From positions 1-64,000 of the forward strand of contig JAUNHX010000006.1 of NCBI GenBank assembly GCA_030523765.1: DNA of 64,000 nucleotides, read 5' to 3'. Below are positions 25,915 through 34,419 of this stretch, one piece after another. The notes below the pieces were generated by a model. The model did not search any database and was not told where the DNA came from. It saw only the letters and a program-made list of their open reading frames with translations. Made by a program: the position numbers and the translations under genes. This DNA comes from Bacteroidales bacterium. Its GTDB lineage: Bacteria; Bacteroidota; Bacteroidia; Bacteroidales; P3. How positions within the stretch are numbered: the stretch's first letter is position 1; the number at the start of each line of letters is the position of its first letter.

Positions 25915-27183
25915 TTACCTTTTCTTATAATATATGATATTGCTATGTTGAGATACAAAACATTGTTGCGCCACTCGCTGAAGGTCGTCCACAGTAATCG
26001 TTTTATAGGCCTCAGGCTCATCGTTGACCCATTCGGTACGTCCCAACCAAGTGTAATGACATAGCGACATGGTTCTATCTATCACCTTGTATTGTGAGTA
26101 AACAAAAGTATTCTCAAACTTGTTGATTACCTTTTGCAGTTCATGTGGATCGACCGCCTCTTCTCGCAATCGCGACAGCTCTTGCCACACAGCCTCTTCG
26201 GCCTGGGGAAGGGTAATACCGTCATTCAGTTTACCACTCACTAGGAACAATCCTGGTCCCGCTTCGCCAGTAATATAGGCGTTGAGTTCGCTGAAAAGCG
26301 ACTGCTCCTGTACCCAATGGCGATACATCCGCGACGAGTTGCCGTTCGATAGCACATCGCTTATCAAATCGTAGATATAGAAGTCGTTATGGCTGTGGTC
26401 GCACATCGGAAAAGCCATATAGAGTGCGTCGTTCGGCACGGATCGCACTAGCTCCAGTCGTCGTTGTTCCTCTTGGGGTTCTTCTTGGGGATAGGAGCGT
26501 TCATAGGCCATCGCCTTCCCCTGTGTCGGTATCAGCGCTTCGGGGCGTAGTTTTATGTTGCCGAAATGCTTTTCCACCAGTCGCATTGCCTCATCGTAGT
26601 CAATATTTCCTCCAATGGAAAGAATACAATTGGCAGGATGATAATAGCGGAAAAAGAAATGCTCCACATCGTCGAGGGTAGCCTCCTGCACATGCTTAAT
26701 ATCGCTACCAATGGTAGGCCAACGATAAGGGTGGTGCTGGTAGCAGAGGGGTCGAAGCATCAGCATGGCATCGCCATAGGGTTGGTTCTCATAGCGTTGG
26801 TGGTACTCCTCCGTTACTACCTGCTGTTGCACCTGAAGGCTGCGAGGTGAGAAATCAAGTAGCCGCATCCTATCGGCCTCCAAATATAGTGCCGTATCCA
26901 ACATCTGGGCAGGGATGGTCAGATAGTAGTTGGTATAGTCGTTGTTGGTAAAAGCGTTGCTCTCGCCCCCCATGCCGTTCACCACCAAATCGTAATCGGG
27001 TACCGCCCAAGTCCCACCAAACATCAGATGTTCAAAGAGGTGGGCAAAACCAGTACGGTGCGGCTCTTCGTCGCGTGCCCCTACATTGTATAGGAGGTTT
27101 ACGGTAACAAGGGGTGTGGTCTCATCTCGGTGTAGTAGCACCTGCAGTCCGTTGTCCAGTTGGTGTTTCTGATAGGCTATCAT
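25915..27183 (-). CDS. M16 family zinc metallopeptidase (insulinase type)
   Basis: A 422-residue protein with the inverted zinc motif HLFEH (His48, Glu51, His52) in FAHLFEHLMFGGT and a downstream Glu in the EADRMR segment as third ligand. The two-domain layout (about 1-200 and 200-410) matches processing-peptidase-like M16 enzymes. No signal peptide is seen, so a cytoplasmic or periplasmic location is uncertain. It is the first gene of the probable operon M16 - K+ channel - Nim-like. Confidence 0.93.
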   Translation of the reverse strand: MIAYQKHQLDNGLQVLLHRDETTPLVTVNLLYNVGARDEEPHRTGFAHLFEHLMFGGTWAVPDYDLVVNGMGGESNAFTNNDYTNYYLTIPAQMLDTALYLEADRMRLLDFSPRSLQVQQQVVTEEYHQRYENQPYGDAMLMLRPLCYQHHPYRWPTIGSDIKHVQEATLDDVEHFFFRYYHPANCILSIGGNIDYDEAMRLVEKHFGNIKLRPEALIPTQGKAMAYERSYPQEEPQEEQRRLELVRSVPNDALYMAFPMCDHSHNDFYIYDLISDVLSNGNSSRMYRHWVQEQSLFSELNAYITGEAGPGLFLVSGKLNDGITLPQAEEAVWQELSRLREEAVDPHELQKVINKFENTFVYSQYKVIDRTMSLCHYTWLGRTEWVNDEPEAYKTITVDDLQRVAQQCFVSQHSNIIYYKKR

Positions 27184-27234
27184 AAAAATTATTAACGTGC
27201 AAGGGTTAAATTTAGTATAGAGCTATCATTTTTT

Positions 27235-27999
27235 TTACGGCAAGGGTGTCCGCGGACAACCAGATGCTACTACCGAAAGCATTGACTCCAACTGGTCTAC
27301 CGCCTGTGTTCGTCGGCGATCAATCACATCGGCATAAATCTGAGTGGTCTTTACATTGGTGTGGCCGCACAACTTACTCACTACAAAGATATCGGTGCCG
27401 CTGGCAATCAAAAGGGTGGCATAGGTGTGGCGACTTACGTGGAAAGTTACATGCTTTCCAATCCCCGCATCAACACACCATTTGTCTAGATAGCTCTTGA
27501 TGGTGCGGCGACATGGTAGATGGAAGAAAGTGCTATCCATATGGTTGGTGGTGGGCTGATCCATGAGTATCTGGTAGGCTGCCTCCATCAGTGGGATACG
27601 CACCTCGTGGCGTGTCTTTACCTGTCGTTTTACAATAAAATGGCGCTGTCCTACAGTCACAATATGGCGACGTTTTAGCGTCTCTACATCCGACAGTCGT
27701 AAGCCAGTATAGCATGAAAACAAGAATGCATCGCTCACACACTTGTTGCTACAGGGGGTCTTTATTAGTTGCTGCAACTCGTAGGCCTCAAGGTAGGTGC
27801 GGTTCAAGTTGGTACGGGCGGGCACTAGTTGCGAGAGGGGTGGCATCGGATCGTATAGCAACCACCGCCGCCGACAAGCTTCGTGGAGAATGGAATGGAA
27901 AGCCTGTAGGTAGGTTCGAGTACTGCCCTCACTCACGTTGCGCAGCAGATAGTTGGCAAACGATCGGCAAAATTTCGTGTCGATATTCCGCACTGGCAA
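27235..27999 (-). CDS. Tyrosine recombinase (integrase), 5' end disrupted
   Basis: The 254-residue ORF begins at a TTG and carries a SAM-like core-binding region and a complete catalytic set: Arg101 (YTGLRLSDV), Lys128 (RQVKTRHEV), His187 and Arg190 (FHVSRHTYAT), His213 (CGHTN) and Tyr222 (TQIYADV). Reading continues open and protein-like upstream to 28128, and a good ATG (28132) exists one frame off beyond an A9 tract. Full-length relatives are longer, so the true start is probably at 28132 with a frameshift. It is a Bacteroides-type recombinase; no adjacent phage or transposon genes are seen. It may mark an old insertion next to ileS. Confidence 0.8.
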   Translation of the reverse strand: MPVRNIDTKFCRSFANYLLRNVSEGSTRTYLQAFHSILHEACRRRWLLYDPMPPLSQLVPARTNLNRTYLEAYELQQLIKTPCSNKCVSDAFLFSCYTGLRLSDVETLKRRHIVTVGQRHFIVKRQVKTRHEVRIPLMEAAYQILMDQPTTNHMDSTFFHLPCRRTIKSYLDKWCVDAGIGKHVTFHVSRHTYATLLIASGTDIFVVSKLCGHTNVKTTQIYADVIDRRRTQAVDQLESMLSVVASGCPRTPLP

Positions 28000-28132
28000 T
28001 GGGTGGGGGTAGAATCTCTCTATGTGGAGTTTCAGGGCGTGTCGTATCTGAATAGAAGATACGCTGCGATGTTCTGTTTGTGATAAAAGAACATTAAGGG
28101 TCTGTCTACTTTTTTTTTGTAGCGTTTTTCAT
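28000..28132 (-). other. Out-of-frame N-terminal extension of the integrase
   Basis: On the minus strand the ATG at 28132 gives MKNATKKK then a stop; the nine-A tract (28110-28118) lies at that point. Removing one A, or a +1 slip, would join it to the open integrase frame reading SRQTLNVLLSQTEHR and on into the annotated protein. No ATG, GTG or TTG start exists in the extension frame itself before 27999. Confidence 0.65.
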
Positions 28133-28340
28133 TATAAAAAACAGTTATTATTGTTAGTTGTTAGGGAAAAATCTATCTCTATCAATCTTCAGCAAGCGAC
28201 TCGGTACGTCGAAAACTTGCCTTCGTAATCCCCTTTTACGTAGCATTCCCCTTTTAGTTCCGTTTTGCTAAAAAGAAAAGAGTAGGAGCACTAGTCCTTG
28301 ACCCTATGAAAAAAAATTTTTTCATTCCGCTCTTCTTTTG
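28133..28340. other. Intergenic stretch, mostly featureless
   Basis: Between the integrase start and the ileS promoter there is no gene-like ORF. A symmetric A8/T6 tract (about 28310-28324) precedes the promoter. Confidence 0.4.
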
Positions 28341-28348
28341 TATCTTTG
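28341..28348 (+). promoter_or_regulatory. Promoter of ileS
   Basis: TATCTTTG followed by CA is a strong Bacteroidales -7 box, 89 bp before the ileS ATG. The upstream 20 bp are T-rich with no clear TTTG. Confidence 0.7.
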
Positions 28349-28436
28349 CAAATTCGAATATTATACAGTCGGTACTATAAGTTGCTGATTGTTATAATAA
28401 TGTGTTTTATTAAGAGAAATATAAATAAAATATATA

Positions 28437-31400
28437 ATGAGCTATAAGGAATATAAGCAGCTTAACCTAACCCAAATCGGCGAAGAGATTCGCAAGTTTT
28501 GGGAAGAGAACGAAACTTTTGAGCAAGGAATGAAACTGGCCGAAGGGCATCCTTCGTATGTCTTTTACGATGGTCCCCCCAGTGCCAATGGCAAACCGGG
28601 CATCCATCACGTTATGGCCCGTACTATCAAGGATCTCTTCTGCCGTTACAAAGCGCAGAAGGGCTATTATGTGGAACGCAAAGCTGGATGGGATACCCAC
28701 GGACTTCCTGTAGAGTTGGGTGTTGAAAAGAACCTCGGTATCACCAAAGAGGATATCGGTAAAAAAATCTCCGTCGACGAGTACAACCGTGCTTGCCGTA
28801 CCGAAGTGTTGAAATACAAAGATCTCTGGGACGAACTAACTCGCCAGATGGGCTATTGGGTCGACTTAAAGAATCCCTATATCACCTTCGACAACGAATA
28901 TATTGAAACGCTATGGTATCTCCTCAAGCAGCTCTATAATAAGGGCTTCCTCTACAAAGGTTATACCATCCAGCCCTTCTCACCCGCTGCTGGCACTGGC
29001 CTCAGTTCCCACGAACTCAACCTCCCCGGCTGCTACCGCGATGTCAAAGATACCACCTGTGTCGCTATGTTCCGCCTCCAAGGGGGACAGCAGCTACCCT
29101 TTGGTGTCGATATCGCCTCCGAGCAGGTTCAAGCTATCGCTTGGACTACCACACCTTGGACCCTTCCTTCGAATACCGCTCTTTGTGTGGGTCCCAATAT
29201 CGAATACAACTTGGTGCGTACCGTCAACCCATACAGTGGCGAGCAAGCCCATCTAATCCTGGCTAAACCGCTCATGGGTAGTTTCTTCAAGAATGCAGAA
29301 GCCTCCTTCGCCGACTATAAAGTGGGCGACAAAGAGTTGCCGTTCCAGGTGCTCGGCACCGTCAAGGGTATCGCCCTCGAGGGATTGCGTTATGAGCAGC
29401 TCATCCCCTGGGTGAAGCCTACCGGCAAGGATGCCTTCCGTTTCATCCTCGGCGATTATGTTACCACCGAAGATGGTACTGGTATCGTCCATATCGCTCC
29501 CACCTTTGGTGCTGACGATGCTCGTGTGGCTACCAAAGCAGGCATCGAATCCCTCCTCTTCTTCGATCGCGATGGTAAGCAGATGCCTATGGTCGATCGC
29601 ACTGGCAAGTTTGCTATGTTAAGCGATCTCGATCCTCAGTTCGTTGCCAATAATGTTAATGTTGACCTATACCGTCCTTACGAAGGCAAATTCGTTAAGA
29701 ACGCCTACGATCCCACTAAGAGTGAAAAAGATATCACCCTCGATATCGAGATCGTGGTGATGCTCAAAAACGAAGGCAAGCTCTTCAAAAGCGAAAAGCA
29801 TACTCACAGCTATCCCCACTGCTGGCGTACCGACAAACCAGTACTCTATTATCCCCTCGACAGCTGGTTCATCCGTACCACTGCTGTCCGTGACCGCATG
29901 ATCGAACTCAATAAAACCATCAACTGGAAACCTGAGGCCACTGGTACCGGCCGTTTCGGCAACTGGCTCGAAAATCTGGTCGATTGGAATCTCTCTCGTA
30001 GTCGTTATTGGGGTACACCACTCCCCATCTGGCGTACCGAAGATGGCAAAGAGGAGATCTGCATCGGCAGTGTCGAAGAGCTGCGCAACGAGATTGACAA
30101 ATCGGTGGCTGCTGGTTTCATGAAAGAGAACCCCTACAAGAACAGCGACTACAAGCAGTTCGATCTTCATCGCCCCTATATCGATGGCGTCATCCTCGTC
30201 TCTCCTACAGGGCAGAAGATGATGCGCGAACCTGACCTCATTGATGTTTGGTTCGATAGTGGCGCTATGCCCTACGCTCAGATCCATTATATGGGCAAAG
30301 AGGGACAGCTTACCGACAAGCAGTTCCCTGCCGACTTCATTGCCGAAGGTGTCGACCAAACCCGTGGCTGGTTCTTCACCCTCCACGCTATCGCCACTAT
30401 GGTGTTCGACAATGTGGCCTTCAAGAACGTTATTTCCAACGGTTTGGTGCTCGATAAGAATGGCAACAAGATGTCCAAACGTCTTGGCAATGGTGTCGAT
30501 CCTTTCGAAACCATCGCCAAATATGGTCCCGATGCCACCCGTTGGTATATGATCACCAACTCCCAGCCGTGGGATAACCTCAAGTTCGATATCGAAGGGG
30601 TAGACGAGGTGCGCCGCAAACTCTTTGGCACCCTCTACAATACCTATAGTTTCTTCGCCCTCTATGCTAACCTCGATCATTTCGAGTACAAAGAGGCCGA
30701 TCTTCCCATCCAGCAGCGTCCCGAAATCGATCGCTGGATCCTCAGCGAACTCAACACCCTCATCCAGACTGTCGATGAGGCCCTCGACGACTACGAGCCT
30801 ACCCGTGCTGGTCGTGCTATCCAGGAGTTTGTTGATGCCTATCTCAGCAACTGGTATGTACGTCTTTGCCGTCGTCGTTTCTGGAAAGGGGAATACACTA
30901 CCGATAAGATCTCGGCATATCAAACCCTTTACACCTGTCTCGAAACGCTTTCGCGTCTCATGTCGCCCATCGCTCCATTCTTCAGCGAGCGTATGTTCCA
31001 AGATCTCAACAGCGTCACCCACCGCATCGATGTTGCTTCGGTTCATCACGCCCAATACCCCGAGGTTCACAACGATTGGATCGACAAAGATCTCGAGGAG
31101 CGTATGCAACTGGCACAGCATGTATGCTCCATGGTGTTAAGTCTCCGTAAAAAGAGCAACCTCCGTGTGCGTCAGCCGTTGGCTAAGATCACCATCCCCG
31201 TCCATAGCGACCACATCCGTCAGCAGATAGCCTCTGTCGCTGATCTTATCGGCAGCGAGGTTAATGTCAAGTCGGTCGAGTTCCTCGATGCCGACAATAA
31301 TATGTTGGTTAAACGCATCAAACCCAACTTCAAAACCCTTGGTCCCCGTTATGGTAAAATCATGAAAGCCATCAGCGCTGTCATCACCAACTTCAGTCAG

Positions 31401-31835
31401 GAGCAGATCAACCAACTTGAGGCCGAAGGTCAGTGCCACTTCGATGTTGAGGGTCAGCCAGTCGAAATCCTCCTCAGCGATGTAGAGATCGCTACTCAGG
31501 ATATCCCCGGTTGGGTCGTTGCCAACGAGGGCAATCTTACCGTGGCGCTCGATATCACCCTCACCCCTGAACTCAAGGAGGAGGGTATGGCCCGCGAACT
31601 GGTCAATCGTATCCAGTCCATCCGTAAAGAGGGCTTCGATGTCACCGATCGCATCTTGGTCGACCTTGTACGTGGTGAATGGGATCACGCCGTAGCAGTC
31701 CACAACGACTATATCTGCAATGAAACCCTTACCGATCAGCTTACCCTCGTCGATGCCATTACGGCTCCAGGCAAGCAGCAGGTCGAAATCATCGACGGTC
31801 ATCCAGTCGATATTTGGATACGGAAGAATAACTAG
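28437..31835 (+). CDS. ileS: Isoleucyl-tRNA synthetase
   Basis: A 1132-residue class I aminoacyl-tRNA synthetase that charges tRNA-Ile. The catalytic core has a HIGH-type motif in the variant form PGIHH (about 54-58), the KMSKR motif in NGNKMSKRLGN, and an intervening CP1 editing domain (TTPWTLPSN). The anticodon-binding domain and a long C-terminal extension follow. The length and lack of the short-type C-terminal zinc finger place it with the longer, eukaryote-like IleRS class. It is monocistronic: own promoter and a strong terminator. Confidence 0.98.
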   Translation: MSYKEYKQLNLTQIGEEIRKFWEENETFEQGMKLAEGHPSYVFYDGPPSANGKPGIHHVMARTIKDLFCRYKAQKGYYVERKAGWDTHGLPVELGVEKNLGITKEDIGKKISVDEYNRACRTEVLKYKDLWDELTRQMGYWVDLKNPYITFDNEYIETLWYLLKQLYNKGFLYKGYTIQPFSPAAGTGLSSHELNLPGCYRDVKDTTCVAMFRLQGGQQLPFGVDIASEQVQAIAWTTTPWTLPSNTALCVGPNIEYNLVRTVNPYSGEQAHLILAKPLMGSFFKNAEASFADYKVGDKELPFQVLGTVKGIALEGLRYEQLIPWVKPTGKDAFRFILGDYVTTEDGTGIVHIAPTFGADDARVATKAGIESLLFFDRDGKQMPMVDRTGKFAMLSDLDPQFVANNVNVDLYRPYEGKFVKNAYDPTKSEKDITLDIEIVVMLKNEGKLFKSEKHTHSYPHCWRTDKPVLYYPLDSWFIRTTAVRDRMIELNKTINWKPEATGTGRFGNWLENLVDWNLSRSRYWGTPLPIWRTEDGKEEICIGSVEELRNEIDKSVAAGFMKENPYKNSDYKQFDLHRPYIDGVILVSPTGQKMMREPDLIDVWFDSGAMPYAQIHYMGKEGQLTDKQFPADFIAEGVDQTRGWFFTLHAIATMVFDNVAFKNVISNGLVLDKNGNKMSKRLGNGVDPFETIAKYGPDATRWYMITNSQPWDNLKFDIEGVDEVRRKLFGTLYNTYSFFALYANLDHFEYKEADLPIQQRPEIDRWILSELNTLIQTVDEALDDYEPTRAGRAIQEFVDAYLSNWYVRLCRRRFWKGEYTTDKISAYQTLYTCLETLSRLMSPIAPFFSERMFQDLNSVTHRIDVASVHHAQYPEVHNDWIDKDLEERMQLAQHVCSMVLSLRKKSNLRVRQPLAKITIPVHSDHIRQQIASVADLIGSEVNVKSVEFLDADNNMLVKRIKPNFKTLGPRYGKIMKAISAVITNFSQEQINQLEAEGQCHFDVEGQPVEILLSDVEIATQDIPGWVVANEGNLTVALDITLTPELKEEGMARELVNRIQSIRKEGFDVTDRILVDLVRGEWDHAVAVHNDYICNETLTDQLTLVDAITAPGKQQVEIIDGHPVDIWIRKNN

Positions 31836-31848
31836 AATTGTTACATAC

Positions 31849-31884
31849 TATCAGGGGGAGGGGCAACCCTTCCTCTGATATTTT
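31849..31884 (+). terminator. Terminator of ileS
   Basis: A 14-bp stem (31849-31862 with 31867-31880, two G-U pairs, GCAA tetraloop) is followed by TTTT. It lies 14 bp after the ileS stop codon. Confidence 0.88.
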
Positions 31885-31940
31885 ATGTCGTCGGCCTTTT
31901 GGCCCACACTCCTCTCTTTTTTGCGAATCTTATCACCATC

Positions 31941-33137
31941 ATGTTACAGAAAATTAAGCAGCTGGCACATCAGAATGCCCCCCAGATCATCGAATATCGC
32001 CGCCATCTTCATCGTCATCCCGAACTCTCGCAGCAGGAGTTTCAAACCATGGAGTTCGTTGCTGCCACCTTACGCCAAATGGGTCTCGAACCTAAAACGG
32101 GTATTGGCAAAACAGGTTGTATGGCTATGATTGAGGGGCGCGATCCCCAGTCCTATTGTGTCGCCCTCCGTGCCGACTACGATGCGCTCCCCATCACTGA
32201 GGCTACCGGCCTCCCCTTCGCCTCTGAGAATCCAGGGGTGATGCATGCTTGTGGACACGATATGCATACCTCCTCCTTGCTAGGTGCTGCCAAAATTCTC
32301 AACAGCATCAAGGATCAACTCCACGGTAGCATCATGCTTATCTTCGAGCCATCGGAGGAGATGTATCCTGGTGGAGCTCGCATGATGATGGACGATGGGC
32401 TTTTCGATCAGCGTATGCCCAACGAGATCTATGCTTTCCACTGCCTTCCTGAGATGGAATGTGGTCGCATCGGAATGCGTAAAGGCAAATATATGGCCTC
32501 TACCGACGAGCTCTATTGGACCATCAAAGGCAAGGGGGGTCATGGGGCTACACCCCATCTCTCGGTCGATCCCATCCTCATCGCTTCCCATATTGTGGTG
32601 GCGCTTCAGCAGGTGGTGAGTCGCAATGCCTCGCCTATGATGCCAACCACTCTCAGCTTCGGCAAGTTCAATGCCAACGGTCGCACCAATATCATCCCCG
32701 ACGAGGTCAAGATGGAGGGTATCATTCGTACCTTCGATGAGCAGTGGCGTCTCGAGGCTCACGAGAAGATTCGTCGCATCAGCTGCGGTATCGCTGAGAG
32801 CATGGGAGGCGAATGCGATCTCTTCATCGACTATGGTTATCCCTATGTGGTCAACGACGATGCCTGCACCCAGCAGGTCCACGATAATGGGGTGGACTAT
32901 CTTGGCGCTGAGAATGTCGATTGGCTCGATATGCGGATGACGGCCGAAGACTTCGCTTTCTTTGCACAGAAAATTCCCGCATGCTATTTCCGTGTAGGTA
33001 TCCATGTGCCCAACACCCCCTATTGCAACCTTCATCGTCCCGACCTCTTGGTCAACGAGGATTCGATTGAGTTGGCGTCGGGTTTCGTGGCCTACAATGC
33101 CTATCGCGCGTTGGAAAACCGTATAAAGCAATCCTAA
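31941..33137 (+). CDS. M20-family amidohydrolase (aminoacylase/hippurate-hydrolase-like)
   Basis: About 398 residues from the ATG at 31941; an earlier ATG adds a stretch overlapping the ileS terminator region and is unlikely. Metal ligands are visible: ACGHDMH with Cys and His, EPSEE with the catalytic Glu pair, and a late HRPD. The RADYDALPI and GKGGHGATPH segments are typical of the M20D amidohydrolases that cleave N-acyl amino acids. No signal peptide is present, so it acts in the cytoplasm. The exact substrate is not known. A short gap (23 bp) separates it from the next gene. Confidence 0.92.
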   Translation: MLQKIKQLAHQNAPQIIEYRRHLHRHPELSQQEFQTMEFVAATLRQMGLEPKTGIGKTGCMAMIEGRDPQSYCVALRADYDALPITEATGLPFASENPGVMHACGHDMHTSSLLGAAKILNSIKDQLHGSIMLIFEPSEEMYPGGARMMMDDGLFDQRMPNEIYAFHCLPEMECGRIGMRKGKYMASTDELYWTIKGKGGHGATPHLSVDPILIASHIVVALQQVVSRNASPMMPTTLSFGKFNANGRTNIIPDEVKMEGIIRTFDEQWRLEAHEKIRRISCGIAESMGGECDLFIDYGYPYVVNDDACTQQVHDNGVDYLGAENVDWLDMRMTAEDFAFFAQKIPACYFRVGIHVPNTPYCNLHRPDLLVNEDSIELASGFVAYNAYRALENRIKQS

Positions 33138-33160
33138 ATAACCATAAAAACCTACCATTT

Positions 33161-34408
33161 ATGAAGAAACTATTTACCGTTTTATTGGCTCTCTGCATCA
33201 CCCTTCAGCTGTTGGCACAGGGGCAGTCCAAGCATGCCCTCTTTATTGGCAACAGCTATACCGAGGTCAACAATCTTCCCTATCTGGTATCGCAGGTAGC
33301 CTCCAGCATGGGGGACACACTCACTTATCAGGCCAACACCCCAGGAGGCTGCACCTTCCAGCAGCATTGCAACAACCAGTCTATGACCCTTATCCAGCAA
33401 GGGGGATGGGATATCGTGGTGTTGCAAGAGCAAAGCCAATACCCCTCGTTTCCCCAAAGCCAAGTGCAAAACGAGGTATTCCCTTATGCAGCCCAGTTGG
33501 TTCAAGCGGTCTACACCTATTGTCCTTGTGCCGAGCCGATGTTCTATATGACCTGGGGCCGGCGCGATGGCGATCAGCAAAATGCCCAGTTTTTCCCTGT
33601 GTTGGGTACCTACCAGGGGATGGACAGCATGCTCTATGAACGTTATCTTTATATGGCGAAAACAAATGATGCGTCGCTCTGCCCCGTGGGTCGTGTGTGG
33701 CGCAGCCTCCGTACCTCTCATCCCGACATCGAACTTTATAGTGGCGATGGCAGTCATCCCTCTATGGCGGGTAGCTATGCCGCTGCTTGTGCTTTCTATG
33801 CCATGATGTTCCAGCGCAGTCCCCTCACCTCATCGTTCAACGCTTCGCTCAATGATGCTACCGCCTCGATAATCCGTTCGGTGGTCGACAGTGTGGTATG
33901 CCAACAGTTCGCTTTTTGGCAGCGTCCGTTGCCACAGGCCTCTTTCGACACACTCCGCCGTGAGGGTACTGTCTGTTCCAATGTCTTCGATTTTGAGAAC
34001 AATTCATCATATGCCGATCGTTACTTTTGGGATTTTGGTGATGGTGATACCTCCGATTTTGAGAGTCCCAACCATGCCTTCCCCAATCCAGGTACCTATA
34101 CCATCACCCTCGTGGCCTCGCGCCATTGTATGAGCGACACCGCCACCTTAATCCTCACCATCGCCGAACCGGTGGCTATCCATCAGCCTTCGGCCCCTAC
34201 ATTCCATCTTTACCCCAATCCTGCTACCACTTGCCTCTGGCTCGAATCGGAGGTGTCGGCCCCAGCCCAGGTGTTCGATCTCACAGGTCGTCTCCTCTTC
34301 AGTGTCGAGGTGGTGGAGGGAGTCAACCAGATTGATCTTCAGCGACTCATCCCAGGTCGTTACCTACTGCGATTGGCGGATCGCAGTCTCCCCTTTGTCA
34401 AACAATAG
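33161..34408 (+). CDS. Secreted SGNH-like protein with PKD domain and T9SS sorting domain
   Basis: A 415-residue protein: signal peptide ending LLAQ (about 20), an SGNH-hydrolase-like domain with the nucleophile block ALFIGNSYTE and the C-terminal DGSHPS block (Asp/His), a PKD-type beta-sandwich (about 265-335, FWDFGDGDTSDFESPNH), and a type A sorting domain at the end (FHLYPNPATTCLWLE, GRYLLRL). The sorting domain directs export by the type IX secretion system and surface attachment. The target ester or sugar is unknown. It is flanked by an amidohydrolase and a MATE exporter with 11-23 bp gaps. Confidence 0.85.
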   Translation: MKKLFTVLLALCITLQLLAQGQSKHALFIGNSYTEVNNLPYLVSQVASSMGDTLTYQANTPGGCTFQQHCNNQSMTLIQQGGWDIVVLQEQSQYPSFPQSQVQNEVFPYAAQLVQAVYTYCPCAEPMFYMTWGRRDGDQQNAQFFPVLGTYQGMDSMLYERYLYMAKTNDASLCPVGRVWRSLRTSHPDIELYSGDGSHPSMAGSYAAACAFYAMMFQRSPLTSSFNASLNDATASIIRSVVDSVVCQQFAFWQRPLPQASFDTLRREGTVCSNVFDFENNSSYADRYFWDFGDGDTSDFESPNHAFPNPGTYTITLVASRHCMSDTATLILTIAEPVAIHQPSAPTFHLYPNPATTCLWLESEVSAPAQVFDLTGRLLFSVEVVEGVNQIDLQRLIPGRYLLRLADRSLPFVKQ

Positions 34409-34419
34409 AAAAATAGTGA

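Noticed and set aside
28437-28620. Damaged HIGH motif in ileS (PGIHH)
   Set aside because: This variant is normal for IleRS of Bacteroidota and the rest of the enzyme is intact.
29667-31121. 484-codon open frame antisense to ileS
   Set aside because: It is a shadow of the strongly biased ileS reading frame; no family resemblance or start signals.
32280-33158. 292-codon open frame antisense to the M20 gene
   Set aside because: The plus-strand M20 enzyme has clear catalytic motifs; the antisense text has none.
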